The notes beneath the pieces were generated by a model that worked only from the letters and a program-made list of their open reading frames with translations, did no database searches and was not told where the DNA came from. A DNA stretch of 5,572 nt. It comes from Alphaproteobacteria bacterium. GTDB taxonomy: Bacteria > Pseudomonadota > Alphaproteobacteria > Sphingomonadales > Sphingomonadaceae. Below, piece by piece: positions 1 to 4,665 of this stretch (position 1 is the stretch's first letter; every line of letters begins with the position of its first letter). Location: positions 1 through 5,572 of the forward strand of contig JAHJWA010000091.1 of assembly GCA_018828205.1 (NCBI GenBank). The letters are read 5' to 3'. The position numbers and the translations under genes are program-made.

Positions 1-884
1 ATCACGCCATGGTTTTCTCGACCGGCTACCAGGCCAATCTCGGGATCATCTCCACGATCGCGGGCAAGGGCGATTACGTGATCCTGGACATCGACAGCCA
101 CGCCAGCATCTGGGACGGCTGCGCCATGGGCAATGCCGAAGTGGTGCCGTTCAAGCACAACGACGTCGAAGCGCTGGAGAAGCGGCTCAAGCGGATTCCG
201 GCGGGCGCGGGCAAGCTGGTGGTGCTCGAAGGCGTCTATTCGATGCTCGGCGATGTCGCGCCGCTCAAGGAGATGGTCCGCATCTGCAAGGAGAACGGCG
301 CGATGGTGCTGGTCGACGAGGCGCATTCGATGGGCTTCATCGGCGAGCACGGCCGCGGGGTCTGCGAGGATCAGGGGATCATCGACGACGTCGATTTCAT
401 CATCGGCACCTTCTCGAAAAGCGTGGGCACGGTGGGCGGCTTCTGCGTCTCCAACCATCCCAAGTTCGAAATCATGCGGCTGGTGTGCCGCCCCTATGTC
501 TTCACCGCCAGCCTGCCCCCCAGCGTGGTCGCGACCGCGGCGACCAGCATCCGCAAGCTGATGCACGGTTCCAACAAGCGCGCGCATCTGTGGGAGAATT
601 CGCGCAATCTCCACGCCGGGCTGCGCGGGCTGGGCTTCACGCTCGGCACCCCCGAGGCGCAGAGCGCGATCATCGCGGTGATCATGCCGGATCTGGAAAA
701 GGGCGCGATGATGTGGGAGGCGCTGCTCAAGGAGGGCCTCTACGTCAACCTCGCCCGCCCGCCCGCGACGCCTGCCAACATGACGCTGCTGCGCTGCTCG
801 CTCTGCGCCGAGCACAGCGAGCAGGAGGTCGCGGCGATTCTCGAAATCTTTGAGCGCGCCGGCAAGGCTGTGGGGATCATCTGA
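1..884 (+). CDS. spt: Serine palmitoyltransferase, 5'-truncated by window edge
   Basis: This is a PLP-dependent alpha-oxoamine synthase that condenses L-serine with an acyl-CoA to give 3-ketodihydrosphingosine, the first step of sphingolipid synthesis. It is a soluble homodimer in sphingomonads. The frame is open from the left edge, and the Met at position 9 is internal. Counting that Met as 1, the visible residues are His31 (DSHAS), Asp103/His106 (DEAH), Lys137 (TFSKSVG, Schiff-base lysine), Arg250 and Arg262. Adding 128 to each gives the known S. paucimobilis residues H159, D231, H234, K265, R378 and R390. The implied full length is therefore about 419 aa, as in the family, with roughly the first 126 residues outside the window. 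All key residues are intact. KBL or ALAS are the alternatives, but the GTVGGFCVSN and RPYVFTASLPPS stretches are typical of SPT. Confidence 0.95.
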   Translation, partial: HAMVFSTGYQANLGIISTIAGKGDYVILDIDSHASIWDGCAMGNAEVVPFKHNDVEALEKRLKRIPAGAGKLVVLEGVYSMLGDVAPLKEMVRICKENGAMVLVDEAHSMGFIGEHGRGVCEDQGIIDDVDFIIGTFSKSVGTVGGFCVSNHPKFEIMRLVCRPYVFTASLPPSVVATAATSIRKLMHGSNKRAHLWENSRNLHAGLRGLGFTLGTPEAQSAIIAVIMPDLEKGAMMWEALLKEGLYVNLARPPATPANMTLLRCSLCAEHSEQEVAAILEIFERAGKAVGII

Positions 885-900
885 CAGACGCCCGGCCCGT

Positions 901-928
901 CTGAACCCGGGCGATCCGCCGGGTTCAG
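901..928 (+). terminator. Perfect 10-bp hairpin after spt, possible terminator
   Basis: The arms CTGAACCCGG (901-910) and CCGGGTTCAG (919-928) are exact reverse complements around an 8-nt loop, 16 nt after the spt stop. No T-tract follows, so it is not a classical intrinsic terminator. It may end transcription with Rho, or protect the 3' end of the spt mRNA. The hairpin is seen directly; its role is inferred. Confidence 0.5.
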
Positions 929-957
929 TACGGGTTCAAGGCGGGCCTGCATGCTAA

Positions 958-977
958 GCTCCTGACAACACAGGAGC
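958..977 (+). promoter_or_regulatory. Hairpin enclosing the ribosome binding site of the lipoprotein gene
   Basis: GCTCCTG (958-964) and CAGGAGC (971-977) form a perfect 7-bp stem with loop ACAACA. The right arm contains the whole Shine-Dalgarno AGGAG (972-976), which lies 8 nt before the ATG at 985. If the RNA folds this way the ribosome site is hidden, which suggests translational control. A chance inverted repeat is possible. Confidence 0.4.
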
Positions 978-984
978 GGATTTC

Positions 985-1395
985 ATGTTTGTGACCCCCT
1001 TGCGCGCCGCAGCGCTGGCGACCGCGGTCGTCGCGCTGGCCGGCTGCACCTCCTACGACCGGTACGGCGGCGGACCGCGCTACGCCGGCAGCTATTACGA
1101 CGATGGTTACGGCCATTCGGGCGGCCGCTACCAGCCGTCCTATTACGGCTGGTACGGGGATTATTATTATCCCGGCACCGGCGTCCACGTCTACGACCGC
1201 GACCGCCGCGCGCACCGCTGGAACAAGGCCCAGCGCCGCTATTGGGAGGCGCGCCGCGAATACCGCCGGGATCGCCGCGAGGCGCGCGCCGACTGGCGCG
1301 ATTTCGAGCGCCGCGAGAGCCGCCGCGACCGGCGCGACTACCGGCGCGACCGGCGCGACGACCGCCGCGACCGCCGCCGGGGCCGCGACGACTGA
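985..1395 (+). CDS. Small predicted lipoprotein with Tyr/Gly-rich middle and Arg/Asp-rich tail
   Basis: The 136-aa product has a lipoprotein signal peptide: Arg7 in the n-region, an Ala/Val/Leu core, and lipobox LAGC with the lipidated Cys at 21. Thr22 and Ser23 follow, with no Asp at +2, so outer-membrane sorting is expected. Residues 24-70 are rich in Tyr and Gly (YGGG, SYYDD, WYGDYYYPG). Residues 71-136 are dominated by Arg with Asp/Glu, in RRD, RRE and DRRD repeats likely to form a highly charged helix. The DNA under the tail (about 1315-1390) is an imperfect GCGAC/CCGGCGCGAC repeat prone to length change. Start choice rests on SD AGGAG and the signal peptide immediately after Met1. I recognise no named family; similar Tyr-rich, charged envelope proteins are common in sphingomonads. 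Cell-envelope function is inferred only. Confidence 0.8.
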   Translation: MFVTPLRAAALATAVVALAGCTSYDRYGGGPRYAGSYYDDGYGHSGGRYQPSYYGWYGDYYYPGTGVHVYDRDRRAHRWNKAQRRYWEARREYRRDRREARADWRDFERRESRRDRRDYRRDRRDDRRDRRRGRDD

Positions 1396-1428
1396 ACCCC
1401 CGCCGGGTGACCGCGCGGCGAGCGTGTC

Positions 1429-1454
1429 GGAACATCGCCCCCCTCCGGGGCGTC
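1429..1454 (+). promoter_or_regulatory. Putative EcfG-type general stress promoter for osmC
   Basis: GGAAC (1429-1433) is followed after 17 nt by CGTC (1451-1454). The alphaproteobacterial general-stress sigma factor EcfG recognises GGAAC-N16/17-CGTT, so only the last base differs. The expected transcript start, near 1460, lies just ahead of the osmC ribosome site, and osmC genes are often stress-induced. The spacer also carries a 6-bp inverted repeat, CGCCCC/GGGGCG (1436-1452). The motif is seen; the regulation is inferred. Confidence 0.45.
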
Positions 1455-1476
1455 TCTCCTGTGAAGGAGATGCATT

Positions 1477-1908
1477 ATGAAGACCACCAACACCGCCAGC
1501 GCCAGCTACGAGGGCCTCGGCAAGACCGGCAAGGGCCATATCTCGACCGGATCGGGCGCGTTTTCGGCGCAGCCCTATGGCTTCCAGACGCGCTTCGAGG
1601 ACAAGGCCGGGACCAATCCCGAGGAGCTGATCGCCGCGGCGCATGCGGCGTGCTTCACCATGGCGCTGTCGTTCAAGCTGGCCGAGGCCGGTTTCGAGGA
1701 GGGCTCGGTTGCCACCAGCGCCGAGGTTACGCTCGAAAAGGACGATGCCGGTTTCAAGGTAACCAAATCGGCGCTGTCGACCAAGGGCAAGGTTGCCGGT
1801 ATGGCACGCGAGAAATTCGACGAGCTGGCGCAGGATGCCAAGGCCAATTGCCCGATCTCCAGGCTGCTCGACACCGAGATCACGCTGGATATCAAGTTCG
1901 AGGGCTGA
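1477..1908 (+). CDS. osmC: OsmC family peroxiredoxin (organic hydroperoxide reductase)
   Basis: This is a 143-aa cytoplasmic thiol peroxidase that reduces organic hydroperoxides to alcohols, and its length equals that of E. coli OsmC. The two redox cysteines are in place: Cys59 in HAACFTMALS, at the start of the central helix, and Cys125 in NCPISRLL. Arg39 in FQTRF and the NPEEL segment (47-51) correspond to the Arg and Glu that shape the active site. The OsmC subgroup is favoured over Ohr by the N-terminal ASYEGLGKTGKGHIST segment and by the identical cysteine positions. The start is supported by AAGGAG (1464-1469), 7 nt ahead. An overlapping ATG at 1470 is out of frame. The gene lies 81 nt after the lipoprotein gene and has its own candidate stress promoter. 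Confidence 0.93.
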   Translation: MKTTNTASASYEGLGKTGKGHISTGSGAFSAQPYGFQTRFEDKAGTNPEELIAAAHAACFTMALSFKLAEAGFEEGSVATSAEVTLEKDDAGFKVTKSALSTKGKVAGMAREKFDELAQDAKANCPISRLLDTEITLDIKFEG

Positions 1909-1923
1909 GGCTCAGACCCCTCC

Positions 1924-2052
1924 TCGTCATTGCGAGGAGCGCAGCGACGAAACAATCCATGGGGTGAGCGTGAGGGCTGCCGGAACCGGCGGTCAAACCG
2001 GACGGCTTGAGCCATGGATTGCCTCGCCGCCTTTGGCGGCTCGCAATGACGA
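1924..2052. repeat. 129-bp palindromic dispersed repeat, copy 1
   Basis: The outer arms TCGTCATTGCGAG (1924-1936) and CTCGCAATGACGA (2040-2052) pair over 13 bp. The inner arms CAATCCATGG (1953-1962) and CCATGGATTG (2012-2021) pair over 10 bp. The right side carries its own hairpin, GCCGCC-TTT-GGCGGC (2026-2040). The unit could fold as a long branched stem in RNA or as a cruciform. The CGTCATTGCGAG...AGCGACGAAGCAATCC ends match a palindromic repeat type that I know recurs in many alphaproteobacterial genomes. There is no coding capacity. It starts 15 nt after the osmC stop. Confidence 0.88.
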
Positions 2053-2080
2053 TGGTGGGAGTCCGAACCGGTCTACTGCC

Positions 2081-2209
2081 TCGTCATTGCGAGGAGCGTA
2101 GCGACGAAGCAATCCATGGGGTGAGCTTACGGGTTACCGCAACCGGCGTTTGCAGCCGATATCTTGAGCCATGGATTGCCGCGCCGCCTTTGGCGGCTCA
2201 CAATGACGA
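2081..2209. repeat. 129-bp palindromic dispersed repeat, copy 2
   Basis: This copy has the same length and orientation as the one at 1924, shifted by 157 bp. The ends are nearly identical, while the central 45 bp or so has diverged strongly. The inner stem is 11 bp, GCAATCCATGG (2109-2119) with CCATGGATTGC (2169-2179), one pair longer than in copy 1. The outer stem has one C-A mismatch, because the right end reads CTCACAATGACGA. The GCCGCC-TTT-GGCGGC hairpin is kept at 2183-2197. The two copies fill the convergent gap between osmC and the yqaA-like gene and may act as a bidirectional transcription barrier. Confidence 0.88.
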
Positions 2210-2241
2210 AAGTCCGGGCGTGCACCGCGCTCCGGCCCGCA

Positions 2242-2889
2242 TCAAGCCAGCGGGTTGACCTCGGTCGCCTGGGCGCAGGCGTCGGCGGTGCCGTCGCCCT
2301 GGCCGCCGGTGTCGATCATCGTCACCGCGAGGATGCCCCCGACCACCAGCAGCACGAACAGCGTGGTCAGCAGCCCGAGATATTTGTCGATGAACAGCTT
2401 GATCGGCGCCCCGAACAGCCGGAACAGCACGCCCACGGTCATGAAGATCAGCCCGCGGCCGACGATGCTCGCGAGCACGAAGGTGACCAGGTTCATCCCG
2501 ATGAAGCCCGCGGTGATGGTCAGCAGCTTGAACGGCACCGGGGTCGCGCCGGCGATCAGGATCGCCTCGAAGTCGTATTCGCGCAGGTGGCAGGCGGCGA
2601 CGGGGAAGGCCTCGGTCAGCCCCAGCGCGCCGATCAGCCAGGCGCCGATCGTGTCGTAGAGCCCCCAGCCGATCAGATAGCCGAACAATCCGCCCAGCAC
2701 CGAGGCACCGGTGCAGACCGCGGCGAAGCGGATCGCCTTCGTGGGCTCGGCGAGGCACATCAGCCCGAGCAGCGGGTGCGGCGGGATCGGGAAAAAGCTC
2801 GATTCGATGAAGCTGAAGGCAGCGAGCCACCACAGCGCATGGGGATGCGCGGCCTTCTCCATCGTCCAATTGTAGAGGCTGCGCAGCAT
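2242..2889 (-). CDS. YqaA-type VTT (DedA/SNARE-associated) family membrane protein
   Basis: This 215-aa polytopic inner-membrane protein has hydrophobic segments at about 18-45, 55-90, 108-130, 134-157 and 170-191. Family motifs are ESSFFPIPP (29-37) before the first re-entrant-like segment, GATPVPFK (114-121) in the second, Gly128 in TAGFIG, and Arg145 in VGRGLIF. Together these are characteristic of YqaA proteins in the VTT/DedA superfamily. Members of that superfamily act in lipid transport or flipping (for example undecaprenyl phosphate recycling) and in membrane homeostasis; the substrate of the YqaA branch is not settled. The start at 2889 fits the usual N-terminus LRSLYNWT; the SD is weak. 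The last 23 residues form a polar tail. It is convergent with osmC across the repeats and is the last gene with core-like GC. Confidence 0.88.
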   Translation of the reverse strand: MLRSLYNWTMEKAAHPHALWWLAAFSFIESSFFPIPPHPLLGLMCLAEPTKAIRFAAVCTGASVLGGLFGYLIGWGLYDTIGAWLIGALGLTEAFPVAACHLREYDFEAILIAGATPVPFKLLTITAGFIGMNLVTFVLASIVGRGLIFMTVGVLFRLFGAPIKLFIDKYLGLLTTLFVLLVVGGILAVTMIDTGGQGDGTADACAQATEVNPLA

Positions 2890-3007
2890 CGCGTCCCGAC
2901 CCTTTGTTCCCGCAAGATTGCGCGCCGGTACGGGCTGCGCGACACGCTGGCAAGCGCGATCGCGCGACCGCCGGGCGGCGATCGGATAACCTATTTGGTT
3001 TTTTAAC

Positions 3008-3036
3008 TTGACAGCACGACACTCTTTGGTTAGAGA
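3008..3036 (+). promoter_or_regulatory. Candidate sigma-70 type promoter at the start of the low-GC region
   Basis: A perfect TTGACA (3008-3013) is followed after 17 nt by TAGAGA (3031-3036), a poor match to TATAAT. Transcription would begin near 3043. That leaves almost no leader before the ATG at 3046 but a normal one before the ATG at 3082. A T-run (2999-3004) lies just upstream. Confidence 0.4.
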
Positions 3037-3081
3037 AGGGCGTTTATGTCTTTTACAAACCCAAGAAATAAGGAACTGAAA

Positions 3082-3276
3082 ATGAACCAGAAAACTTTCA
3101 ATACGAGCAATGGCACTCTAACCGAAATGGTAAAAGCCCCGCAAGGCGTTCCTCTTCGTCTAAGGGCGTTGGCAGCTGTTGCCCGAGCGATGGGCATACA
3201 GTTCCACGTAGACGGATTGCCCTTCGGGGCTCGTCGTAAGGCCGAGCCCGGTACTAGCGGGTCCACTGCTCCTTAA
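3082..3276 (+). CDS. Small protein of unknown function
   Basis: The predicted product is 64 aa from ATG 3082, preceded by AAGGA (3070-3074) at 7 nt. An in-frame ATG at 3046 would give 76 aa and also has an AAGGG site. The shorter form is preferred because the upstream TTGACA promoter would start RNA at about 3043. The N-terminal third is polar (MNQKTFNTSNGTLTEM). The middle, QGVPLRLRALAAVARAMGIQFHVDG, is split by a likely helix (LRALAAVARAMG) and a short strand (IQFHV). The tail is basic then Gly/Ser-rich. No signal peptide or membrane span is seen. I do not recognise a family. The last 23 bp overlap the 3' end of the opposite-strand SinR-like gene. It is AT-richer than the genes to its left, suggesting transferred DNA. 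Confidence 0.55.
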   Translation: MNQKTFNTSNGTLTEMVKAPQGVPLRLRALAAVARAMGIQFHVDGLPFGARRKAEPGTSGSTAP

Positions 3277-3535
3277 TGTGAGTGGCGACGTTCTCAGGCA
3301 GGCTGTTCCACGCAGCAGTATTGTTGGTGGCATCGACCACATAGACCTTGTCGTTCACATCGAGCGCCGGCTTGATGTAATCGACCGCTTGCGAGGCGGT
3401 GTAGGTCGAGTTCACATACCAAAACGACATGTGAGGTTTCGCCCAAGAGCCCAGCTGTTTGATGCGCTCAATCACCTTGTCGTAATTCTGACCGGGCGTA
3501 ATAAGATCATACGAAACGTGCAGGTTGTTAGCCAT
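3254..3535 (-). CDS. SinR-family small protein, possibly Cas2/VapD-like fold
   Basis: The product is 93 aa starting MANNLHVSYDLITPGQNY. The start at 3535 is set by the strong SD AAAGGGA (3542-3548), 6 nt upstream, and by this being the usual N-terminus of the family. The open frame continues to an ATG at 3643, but those residues do not look like part of it. Recognisable segments are the first strand with Asp11 (VSYDL), then KVIERIKQLGSWAKPHMSFWYVNS, then a second strand pair KVYVVDATNN before a C-terminal helix. Databases name such proteins SinR family, not to be confused with the Bacillus regulator. The alternation strand-helix-strand-strand-helix-strand with an early Asp resembles the ferredoxin-like fold of Cas2 and VapD, small RNases or toxins. 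That link is my inference; no Cas1 or repeats accompany it. It is convergent with the 64-aa ORF. Confidence 0.72.
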   Translation of the reverse strand: MANNLHVSYDLITPGQNYDKVIERIKQLGSWAKPHMSFWYVNSTYTASQAVDYIKPALDVNDKVYVVDATNNTAAWNSLPENVATHIKEQWTR

Positions 3536-3651
3536 CGATTGTCCCTTTCGGACTATCGCAACCGCCTTGACCTCCGAGTCATCAAGGGTAGTGTACCCCT
3601 GCTGTTTCAAGCTCAGTCCACCAGACGGTTGCACGAAAACCAAGGTGGAAT

Positions 3652-3685
3652 GAATGGGGTCGGGTCTCTAGCCCGGCCCCTATTC
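3652..3685. other. Strong hairpin in the leader region of the SinR-like gene
   Basis: GGGGTCGGG (3656-3664) pairs with CCCGGCCCC (3672-3680) with one T-G wobble and loop TCTCTAG. GAAT (3652-3655) and ATTC (3682-3685) extend it past one bulged T. It lies about 120 nt upstream of the SinR-like start on the minus strand. No T-run follows on either side. It could be a leader element of that gene or a separate structured RNA. Confidence 0.5.
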
Positions 3686-3742
3686 ATGTCGGCTTGTATT
3701 ATCAGGGTAAATAGATCGTTGAGTCGAATCTTTCGCGCGTGT

Positions 3743-3751
3743 TTATCCACA
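3743..3751. promoter_or_regulatory. Single consensus DnaA box
   Basis: TTATCCACA matches the DnaA box consensus exactly, flanked by GTGT/ACAC. No other perfect box, iteron set or AT-rich melting tract is visible nearby, so this is not evidence for an origin. It may be a chance match or a DnaA-responsive regulatory site. Confidence 0.3.
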
Positions 3752-3771
3752 CCCAGTGAAAATGGCTTTTA

Positions 3772-3879
3772 CTACGCGACCAGCGCGAGCAGCGTTTTCA
3801 CTATCCAATACCCCGCTGGCACCACCATCACGAATGCGATGATACCGAACTCCAGCTTGGCTTTGCGCTCGTCGTCCAT
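3772..3879 (-). CDS. Possible 35-aa single-span membrane peptide
   Basis: The ATG at 3879 opens a 35-aa frame ending at TAG (3774-3772). It has a charged N-terminus, MDDERKAKLE, then a continuous hydrophobic stretch from Phe11 to about Trp25, one Lys, and a hydrophobic end LLALVA. A charged head plus one span is the layout of small inner-membrane regulatory or toxin peptides. No good Shine-Dalgarno precedes it (CCTGTCGCC), so expression is doubtful. It is divergent from the PemK-like gene 88 bp away, and could be a chance ORF. No family is recognised. Confidence 0.35.
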   Translation of the reverse strand: MDDERKAKLEFGIIAFVMVVPAGYWIVKTLLALVA

Positions 3880-3967
3880 GGCGACAGGCTAGGCGGGTTG
3901 GTAACGTGTAGGAAAGTGTTCACCGCGCCCTTGCGGATTTGCTGGTTTTCCCGAATTAGCTGCTCGA

Positions 3968-4378
3968 ATGGATAAACCACCGAGAATCCGGCCAAAGCTG
4001 GTAGCTGCCCCAAAAATACGTGGAATCTACTGGTGTGAATTTTGGGAGGACGCGATGCTCCCCGAAATGTGGAAAAAGAGGCCAGTTTTGGTGGTCTCAT
4101 TCAAGAACACTCTCTCGGGCCCATGCTCAGTTCTGGCCCTCTCTACGGACCCTCAAGAAGGAGAGAGCGCAGAATGGGCGTATCCGTTACCCATTGAAGT
4201 CGAGCGAGGCCGAAAATCGTGGGTCGTGTGCAATCATATTTATACGGTGTCACCAAGCCGCTTGGAACAGGTGAGGGGTGGCGTTCCCCGCCTTGCCGAA
4301 GATCCGTTCCACGAAATTTTAGAGCGGCTTTTTGCCTGGCTTCCACGAATTCCCGATCCAACTCTAAAGCTGGCGTGA
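3968..4378 (+). CDS. PemK/MazF family toxin-like protein, no antitoxin seen
   Basis: The product is 136 aa. After a basic lead (1-16) comes a PemK/MazF-like barrel: RGIYWCEFWEDA (18-29), KKRPVLVVSFKN (36-47, with the family Arg-Pro), a strand SVLALSTDPQ (54-63), then KSWVVCNHIYTVSPSRL (83-99), and a C-terminal helix FHEILERLFAWL. Family members are sequence-specific mRNA endoribonucleases, normally blocked by a small antitoxin encoded upstream. Here the frame is closed by a stop at 3902, and the ATG at 3968 is the only start available; no Shine-Dalgarno is visible, so translation may be weak or leaderless. No antitoxin-sized partner lies in the same direction on either side. It may be an orphan, an inactive descendant, or paired with an unrecognised partner. 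GC is lower than in the left half of the window. Confidence 0.75.
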   Translation: MDKPPRIRPKLVAAPKIRGIYWCEFWEDAMLPEMWKKRPVLVVSFKNTLSGPCSVLALSTDPQEGESAEWAYPLPIEVERGRKSWVVCNHIYTVSPSRLEQVRGGVPRLAEDPFHEILERLFAWLPRIPDPTLKLA

Positions 4379-4425
4379 CTCAAATTTTAATTGAACCTTC
4401 ATGGTGCGCTTGCTACATAAACCTC

Positions 4426-4456
4426 ACTCGCGGCCCCCATTAAGGGGTGTCCGCCG
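4426..4456 (+). repeat. Hairpin-forming direct repeat, unit 1
   Basis: The unit reads ACTCGCGGCCCCC, then ATTAA, then GGGGTGTCCGCCG. Within it GCGG/CCGC and CCCC/GGGG pair with a TGT bulge, so each unit can fold. A second, 3-nt shorter unit starts 45 nt downstream. It lies 48 nt after the PemK-like stop and inside the likely transcript of that gene. Confidence 0.6.
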
Positions 4457-4470
4457 CCCGCAAGGGAGTG

Positions 4471-4498
4471 ACTAGCGGCCCCGATAGGGTGTCCGCCG
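4471..4498 (+). repeat. Hairpin-forming direct repeat, unit 2
   Basis: The unit reads ACTAGCGGCCCC, then GAT, then AGGGTGTCCGCCG. It shares the ACTnGCGGCCCC head and the GGGTGTCCGCCG tail with the unit at 4426, while the loop differs in sequence and length. It touches the terminator stem that begins at 4498. The preserved arms with variable loops suggest structure matters more than sequence. Confidence 0.6.
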
Positions 4499-4530
4499 AA
4501 AGGGGAGCCTCACGGCTCTCCTTTCTTTTT
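4498..4530 (+). terminator. Intrinsic terminator, also the 3' end of the opposite 51-aa ORF
   Basis: GAAAGGGGAGCC (4498-4509) pairs with GGCTCTCCTTTC (4514-4525) over 12 bp with one G-T wobble and loop TCAC, followed by TTTTT (4526-4530). This is a well-formed Rho-independent terminator for rightward transcription from the PemK-like gene and its repeats. The T-run is the Lys codons of the minus-strand 51-aa ORF, and the loop holds that ORF's stop codon. Leftward, the same stem lacks a T-tract. Confidence 0.85.
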
Positions 4531-4665
4531 GTCCGGCCTTACCAGCTTCCCGAGCCGCTCCTTAAAGTGCTGCTCGTCGTCGTCGCATTCAAGCTCTCGC
4601 GCGGCTTCCTTGAATCTGTCGAGTTGACTCGGGCTATCCTGCGCGTCTTTCTCATTTGATGGCAT
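4510..4665 (-). CDS. 51-aa charged small protein, head-to-head with the DUF3800 gene
   Basis: The ATG at 4665 has a good Shine-Dalgarno GGGAG (4674-4678) 8 nt upstream and reads 51 codons to TGA at 4512-4510. The product has an acidic, helical centre (SQLDRFKEAARELECDDDEQ, 13-32), then FKERLGKLVRP and a basic end DKKKGEP. There is no signal or membrane segment. The pattern of an ELECDDDE-like acidic turn between two short helices resembles small uncharacterised proteins I have seen in Alphaproteobacteria, but I cannot name a family. Its first 7 bases overlap the start of the DUF3800 gene on the other strand, so each promoter must lie inside the other gene. Size and charge would suit a partner or antitoxin role, which is speculation. 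Confidence 0.65.
   Translation of the reverse strand: MPSNEKDAQDSPSQLDRFKEAARELECDDDEQHFKERLGKLVRPDKKKGEP

Noticed and set aside
925..1644. Long open frames on the minus strand opposite the lipoprotein and osmC
   Set aside because: They arise from GC-rich third-position bias and repetitive Arg/Asp codons; the products are low-complexity Ala/Val/Arg runs, and the plus-strand genes have signal-peptide and catalytic evidence.
2957..3004. Inverted repeat CGATCGC/GCGATCG followed by a T-run, resembling a rightward terminator
   Set aside because: No rightward gene ends nearby, the stem has a long imperfect interior, and the T-run is about 15 nt away.
2164..3006. 280-aa plus-strand open frame opposite the YqaA-like gene
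   Set aside because: It begins inside the palindromic repeat and its translation is low-complexity His/Glu/Arg/Gln-rich; the minus-strand product has clear membrane motifs.
3227..3249. Inverted repeat GGGCTCG/CGAGCCC near the end of the 64-aa ORF as a terminator
   Set aside because: It lies within the coding region, has a 9-nt loop and is not followed by T residues.
3536..3643. N-terminal extension of the SinR-like protein to an ATG at 3643
   Set aside because: The family starts at MANNL, and the Shine-Dalgarno AAAGGGA fits only the start at 3535.
3278..3892. 204-aa plus-strand open frame across the SinR-like gene
   Set aside because: It is antisense to a recognisable protein with a strong ribosome site and shows no domain features of its own.
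4426..4498. CRISPR array
   Set aside because: There are only two units, they are palindromic and unequal in length, and no further repeats or cas genes are present.
4447..4659. 70-aa plus-strand open frame before the DUF3800 gene
   Set aside because: It runs through the hairpin repeat and the terminator and lies antisense to the better-supported 51-aa ORF.
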